Program-made: the position numbers and the translations under genes
Virus record (IMG/VR): IMGVR_UViG_3300047352_000079
Location: 1 to 30,926 of that record
Origin: a virus
Strand: one strand, 5' to 3'
DNA length: 30,926 bases
Shown here: piece after piece, positions 29,406 through 30,926 of the stretch
Numbering within the stretch: position 1 is the first letter of the stretch
How the letters are laid out: the number at the start of each line of letters is the position of its first letter
Notes under the pieces: model-generated
What the model saw: only the letters and a program-made list of their open reading frames with translations
What the model was told of the DNA's origin: nothing
Database searches by the model: none

Positions 29406-29645
29406 ATGTCTAAGTTAGCAGTAAAGGTTGGGCGTCCTATAACAGCCCTAAAAACAGCGAAGGCTGAATACGCTGATAAAAAAGCAGCGGCGGCTAAAGC
29501 GGCTAAAGAGTTTAAGCAGTTCGAAGAATACTGCATAGATAACGGCCTTATGGATAAAGAAGTGGAGGCTATCGTCCCTATCCTGAACCCAGCGACCGAG
29601 CGCAAAAAATACAAGCGTACATGGTCAGACGGTAAAGCAGTTTAA
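29406..29645 (+). CDS. Small Ala/Lys-rich helical protein, 79 aa
   Basis: The first rightward gene. Residues 14-45 (ALKTAKAEYADKKAAAAKAA, KEFKQFEEYC) form a long charged helix, probably a coiled coil. The N-terminus MSKLAVKVGRPITALKTA has an AT-hook-like GRP preceded by basic residues. The C-terminus ends ERKKYKRTWSDGKAV. Its family is unknown. A GGGAGA element precedes the ATG. It is expressed from the promoter at 29317-29345 and followed by the first G/C hairpin. DNA-binding is possible; nothing more can be said. Confidence 0.68.
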   Translation: MSKLAVKVGRPITALKTAKAEYADKKAAAAKAAKEFKQFEEYCIDNGLMDKEVEAIVPILNPATERKKYKRTWSDGKAV

Positions 29646-29651
29646 CTCAAT

Positions 29652-29684
29652 CTCTAACAGGGGGGCATAGTCCCCCCAGAAAGG
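29652..29684 (+). repeat. Intergenic G/C hairpin repeat, copy 1
   Basis: A 33-nt sequence, identical to copy 2, that contains GGGGGG-CATAGT-CCCCCC (6-bp stem, 6-nt loop, 29660-29677) and then AGAAAGG, the likely ribosome-binding site of the following gene. It sits 7 nt after one stop codon and ends 7 nt before the next ATG. No T-run follows, so it is unlikely to be a complete terminator. Confidence 0.7.
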
Positions 29685-29691
29685 CTAACCA

Positions 29692-29892
29692 ATGTCATAC
29701 GATAACGATTACAAGCCAGTGTTTGATGACTGGTATAAAGAATGCGATAAGATTGTTTCCGGCATTCTAGGACTGGGCGTTGAAGATTTACCTGACGCGC
29801 AATGGATGGATTACTATCACGACGATATGACTCCGTTCGAGGCAGTGGATACTGCGAACATAGATTTTTGGGACGGTCAGCTACCGCTTTAA
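29692..29892 (+). CDS. Small acidic protein with DLPDAQWMDYYHDDMTPFEA motif, 66 aa
   Basis: An acidic protein with many Asp, Tyr and Trp residues (DDWYKECDKI, VEDLPDAQWMDYYHDDMTPF). The DLPDA.W..YY.D.MTP.EAV block is recognisable from small early phage proteins of unknown function. It lies between the two hairpin repeats, each with an AGAAAGG ribosome-binding site. No enzyme motif is present. A host-takeover role is conceivable for a small acidic early protein but is not supported by sequence. Confidence 0.72.
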   Translation: MSYDNDYKPVFDDWYKECDKIVSGILGLGVEDLPDAQWMDYYHDDMTPFEAVDTANIDFWDGQLPL

Positions 29893-29897
29893 TCAAA

Positions 29898-29930
29898 CTC
29901 TAACAGGGGGGCATAGTCCCCCCAGAAAGG
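29898..29930 (+). repeat. Intergenic G/C hairpin repeat, copy 2
   Basis: The same 33-nt sequence as copy 1, with the stem at 29906-29923 and AGAAAGG after it. It stands between the stop of the 66-aa gene and the ATG at 29938, the same place relative to its neighbours as copy 1. Precise conservation in both position and sequence implies function or recent duplication. Confidence 0.7.
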
Positions 29931-29937
29931 GGCTAAC

Positions 29938-30294
29938 ATGCCTTTAAATTGGAACGCACAAGATGTTAAAGACTGGGATAATCTCCCAGAATATAAATTC
30001 TCTGTTATCGACTGGACTATGGTCTTGGGCCTTGGGGAGATTAAAAAAGATAACGTGGATAAATGGTGCGATAGAGCACACTTCTATCGCTTGGTAAATG
30101 GTCCTATGCTGTGGATCTCAGCGGACAGGGCCGAAGATGGTAAGGAATACCATCCGCTCGAAGACAGGGAGTTTATCCGCAAGCTTATCGGGCTTCATAC
30201 CAATGCCAGTAATGTCCCACAAGCCACATGGCTAAAGCGCATGTACGAAGGCAAGGTATCCGACTGGGCATGGCTAAGAAGGAAGAAAGACTAA
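29938..30294 (+). CDS. Small early-region protein, 118 aa
   Basis: A charged, Trp-rich protein (MPLNWNAQDVKDWDNLPEYK, IDWTMVLGLGEIKKDNVDKW, DRAHFYRLVNGPMLWISADR). Conserved-looking W, D and H residues do not form a motif I know. The C-terminal part is helical and basic (ATWLKRMYEGKVSDWAWLRR). It starts after the second hairpin repeat and ends 6 nt before the intrinsic terminator. Family unknown. Translation is well supported by the ribosome-binding site and the surrounding structure. Confidence 0.7.
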   Translation: MPLNWNAQDVKDWDNLPEYKFSVIDWTMVLGLGEIKKDNVDKWCDRAHFYRLVNGPMLWISADRAEDGKEYHPLEDREFIRKLIGLHTNASNVPQATWLKRMYEGKVSDWAWLRRKKD

Positions 30295-30300
30295 GGGACA

Positions 30301-30325
30301 GGGGGCGAAAGCCCCCTTTTCTTTT
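30301..30325 (+). terminator. Intrinsic terminator after the first early operon
   Basis: Perfect stem GGGGGC/GCCCCC closed by a GAAA tetraloop, followed by TTTTCTTTT. It begins 7 nt after the 118-aa gene stop. The stem resembles those in the two upstream hairpin repeats (ACAGGGGG...CCCCC) but here has the U-tract. It should stop rightward transcription. Confidence 0.88.
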
Positions 30326-30327
30326 GC

Positions 30328-30352
30328 CCAAAATTTCCTTCGGAAATTTTGG
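30328..30352. repeat. Perfect 11-bp inverted repeat downstream of the terminator
   Basis: CCAAAATTTCC and its reverse complement are separated by only TTC, giving a 25-nt hairpin or palindromic site with an A/T-rich middle. It directly follows the terminator's T-run. No T-tract follows. It may be a second stability element or a protein-binding site. Confidence 0.6.
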
Positions 30353-30480
30353 TACAAGGCCGCAGGCCGCAGAGCGAGGTCGCAGGATGCAGGATAAATA
30401 AACCCTTTACCCATATCTAATAGTATGATAACGTAGGATAAGCCCAGCTAATGGGTACTAAACCAATAGGAGAAAAAATA

Positions 30481-30711
30481 ATGAGTAAGTTAAATTCTGA
30501 TTTATGGAAGCACGCCCATAAAGCTGGGCAGTTAGCCTCTGAGCTAGAAGAAATGATGGGGATGGCAGAGCATGTATGCCGCGAGGATAGCGATATCCCC
30601 CAAGAATTATGGCAAGAGGTGGAAGATGCCGAAGCCGAAGCGCAAAACGTAAACAATGTCATCAATGAGCTAGTCGAAAAGCTGGCAATATATGGGGGGT
30701 TTGCATCATGA
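30481..30711 (+). CDS. Small acidic helical protein, 76 aa
   Basis: The start at 30481 (MSKLNSDLWKHAHKAGQLAS) is preferred over an in-frame ATG at 30451 because AGGAGA lies about 8 nt upstream. The protein is acidic and mostly helical (ELEEMMGMAEHVCREDSDIP, ELWQEVEDAEAEAQNVNNVI). It has no recognisable domain. Its stop overlaps the next gene's ATG by 4 nt, suggesting coupled expression of a two-gene early unit. Confidence 0.68.
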   Translation: MSKLNSDLWKHAHKAGQLASELEEMMGMAEHVCREDSDIPQELWQEVEDAEAEAQNVNNVINELVEKLAIYGGFAS

Positions 30712-30920
30712 GCGGCATCTATCATCACTATTTAAAGGGTATCGGCCTAGCCGATACCCGTATCGATAGAATCCGCGAGGCAGTGGATAGCCTTCATGCC
30801 GCGGTTGGGTACTTGGATTTAGAAAACAGGCGCAAGCTCCGCGAAGCTTGCCCGTGGATTTTTGACACTGTCCAGCAATATGCGGACATGGAGCGCGGTT
30901 TAAATCGCTATGATGATTAG
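30708..30920 (+). CDS. Small helical protein, 70 aa
   Basis: A complete gene ending 6 nt before the right edge. The sequence (GIYHHYLKGIGLADTRIDRI, REAVDSLHAAVGYLDLENRR, KLREACPWIFDTVQQYADME) is helical, with alternating hydrophobic positions. No family is recognised. It overlaps the preceding gene by 4 nt and is probably translated with it. Early role is inferred from location only. Confidence 0.66.
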   Translation: MSGIYHHYLKGIGLADTRIDRIREAVDSLHAAVGYLDLENRRKLREACPWIFDTVQQYADMERGLNRYDD

Positions 30921-30926
30921 AGAGTT

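Larger units (their letters stand above)
30295..30480 (+). other. Intergenic region between the two early gene groups
   Basis: It contains the terminator and the inverted repeat, then a GCAG-rich stretch (GGCCGCAGGCC at 30359-30366 region, with related CGCAGG units to 30392). A further A/T-rich stretch follows, containing ATATCTAATA at 30413-30422, a 10-mer also present in the first promoter (29337-29346). A TATGAT lies at 30424-30429 but has no -35 box at the usual spacing. The next gene's ribosome-binding site is AGGAGA near 30467. Confidence 0.5.

Noticed and set aside
29309-29614. Minus-strand frame of 101 aa over the early promoter
   Set aside because: It covers a well supported promoter and the first rightward gene in antisense, and has no motif or ribosome-binding site.
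1-30926. tRNA genes, CRISPR arrays, integrase or attachment site, insertion sequences, endolysin, polymerase
   Set aside because: None was recognised on reading both strands. A tRNA scan would be needed to exclude an unusual tRNA.

Overview
The window is one side of a tailed double-stranded DNA phage genome, most likely a podovirus-like phage of an aquatic, probably marine, bacterium. The evidence is a terminase large subunit, a very large (800 aa) portal, a phage GroES-like co-chaperonin, a scaffold-like protein, a major capsid protein, gp4/gp10-like short-tail connector proteins and a long series of small fibre proteins. No tail tape-measure, sheath or long tail-tube gene is visible. The marine assignment and the host are inferred from the style of the protein families; nothing in the sequence names a host.

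Layout. Positions 1-29105 form one almost gapless leftward (minus-strand) late block, with most neighbours overlapping by 1-20 nt. In transcription order it holds: terL (29105-27615); a 49-aa protein; a HELGH metalloprotease-like protein; portal; a membrane/holin trio (24224-23461); two uncharacterised proteins, one of 528 aa; a Cys-rich protein; a coiled-coil protein; the GroES-like protein; scaffold; two head-associated proteins; major capsid protein (18462-17554); a strong terminator (17491-17519) followed at once by a TATAAT box and a leader hairpin; three structural proteins; a nest of small basic or membrane proteins (16158-14484); three connector proteins (14482-12650); and a fibre/adhesin array of about 18 genes (12638-1090). 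The array includes a tail-assembly-chaperone-like protein and a 2OG-Fe(II) oxygenase-like protein with a Cys-rich tail. The block runs off the left edge inside a gp10-like tail protein that begins at 1088.

Positions 29106-29405 are the divergent control region. It has a good sigma70-type promoter facing right, overlapped by nested palindromes that look like an operator. To its right are five small plus-strand genes (29406-30920), probably expressed early. The first three are each followed by a G-run/C-run hairpin: two are near-identical 33-nt copies just upstream of the next start codon, and the third is a proper intrinsic terminator.

How it fits together. TerL and portal package DNA into a capsid built by scaffold, capsid protein and perhaps host GroEL with the phage GroES-like protein. 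The gp4-like and adaptor-like proteins and the gp10-like protein close the head and form the short tail. The fibre array supplies many alternative binding heads (C1q-like, carbohydrate-binding-like, fibrinogen-like, and repeated families) on short shared N-terminal anchors.

The most striking observation is a module of about 68 residues present three times, in two adjacent fibre genes. Each copy sits inside an otherwise continuous conserved fibre domain. No endolysin, integrase, tRNA, polymerase or CRISPR array is visible in this window.
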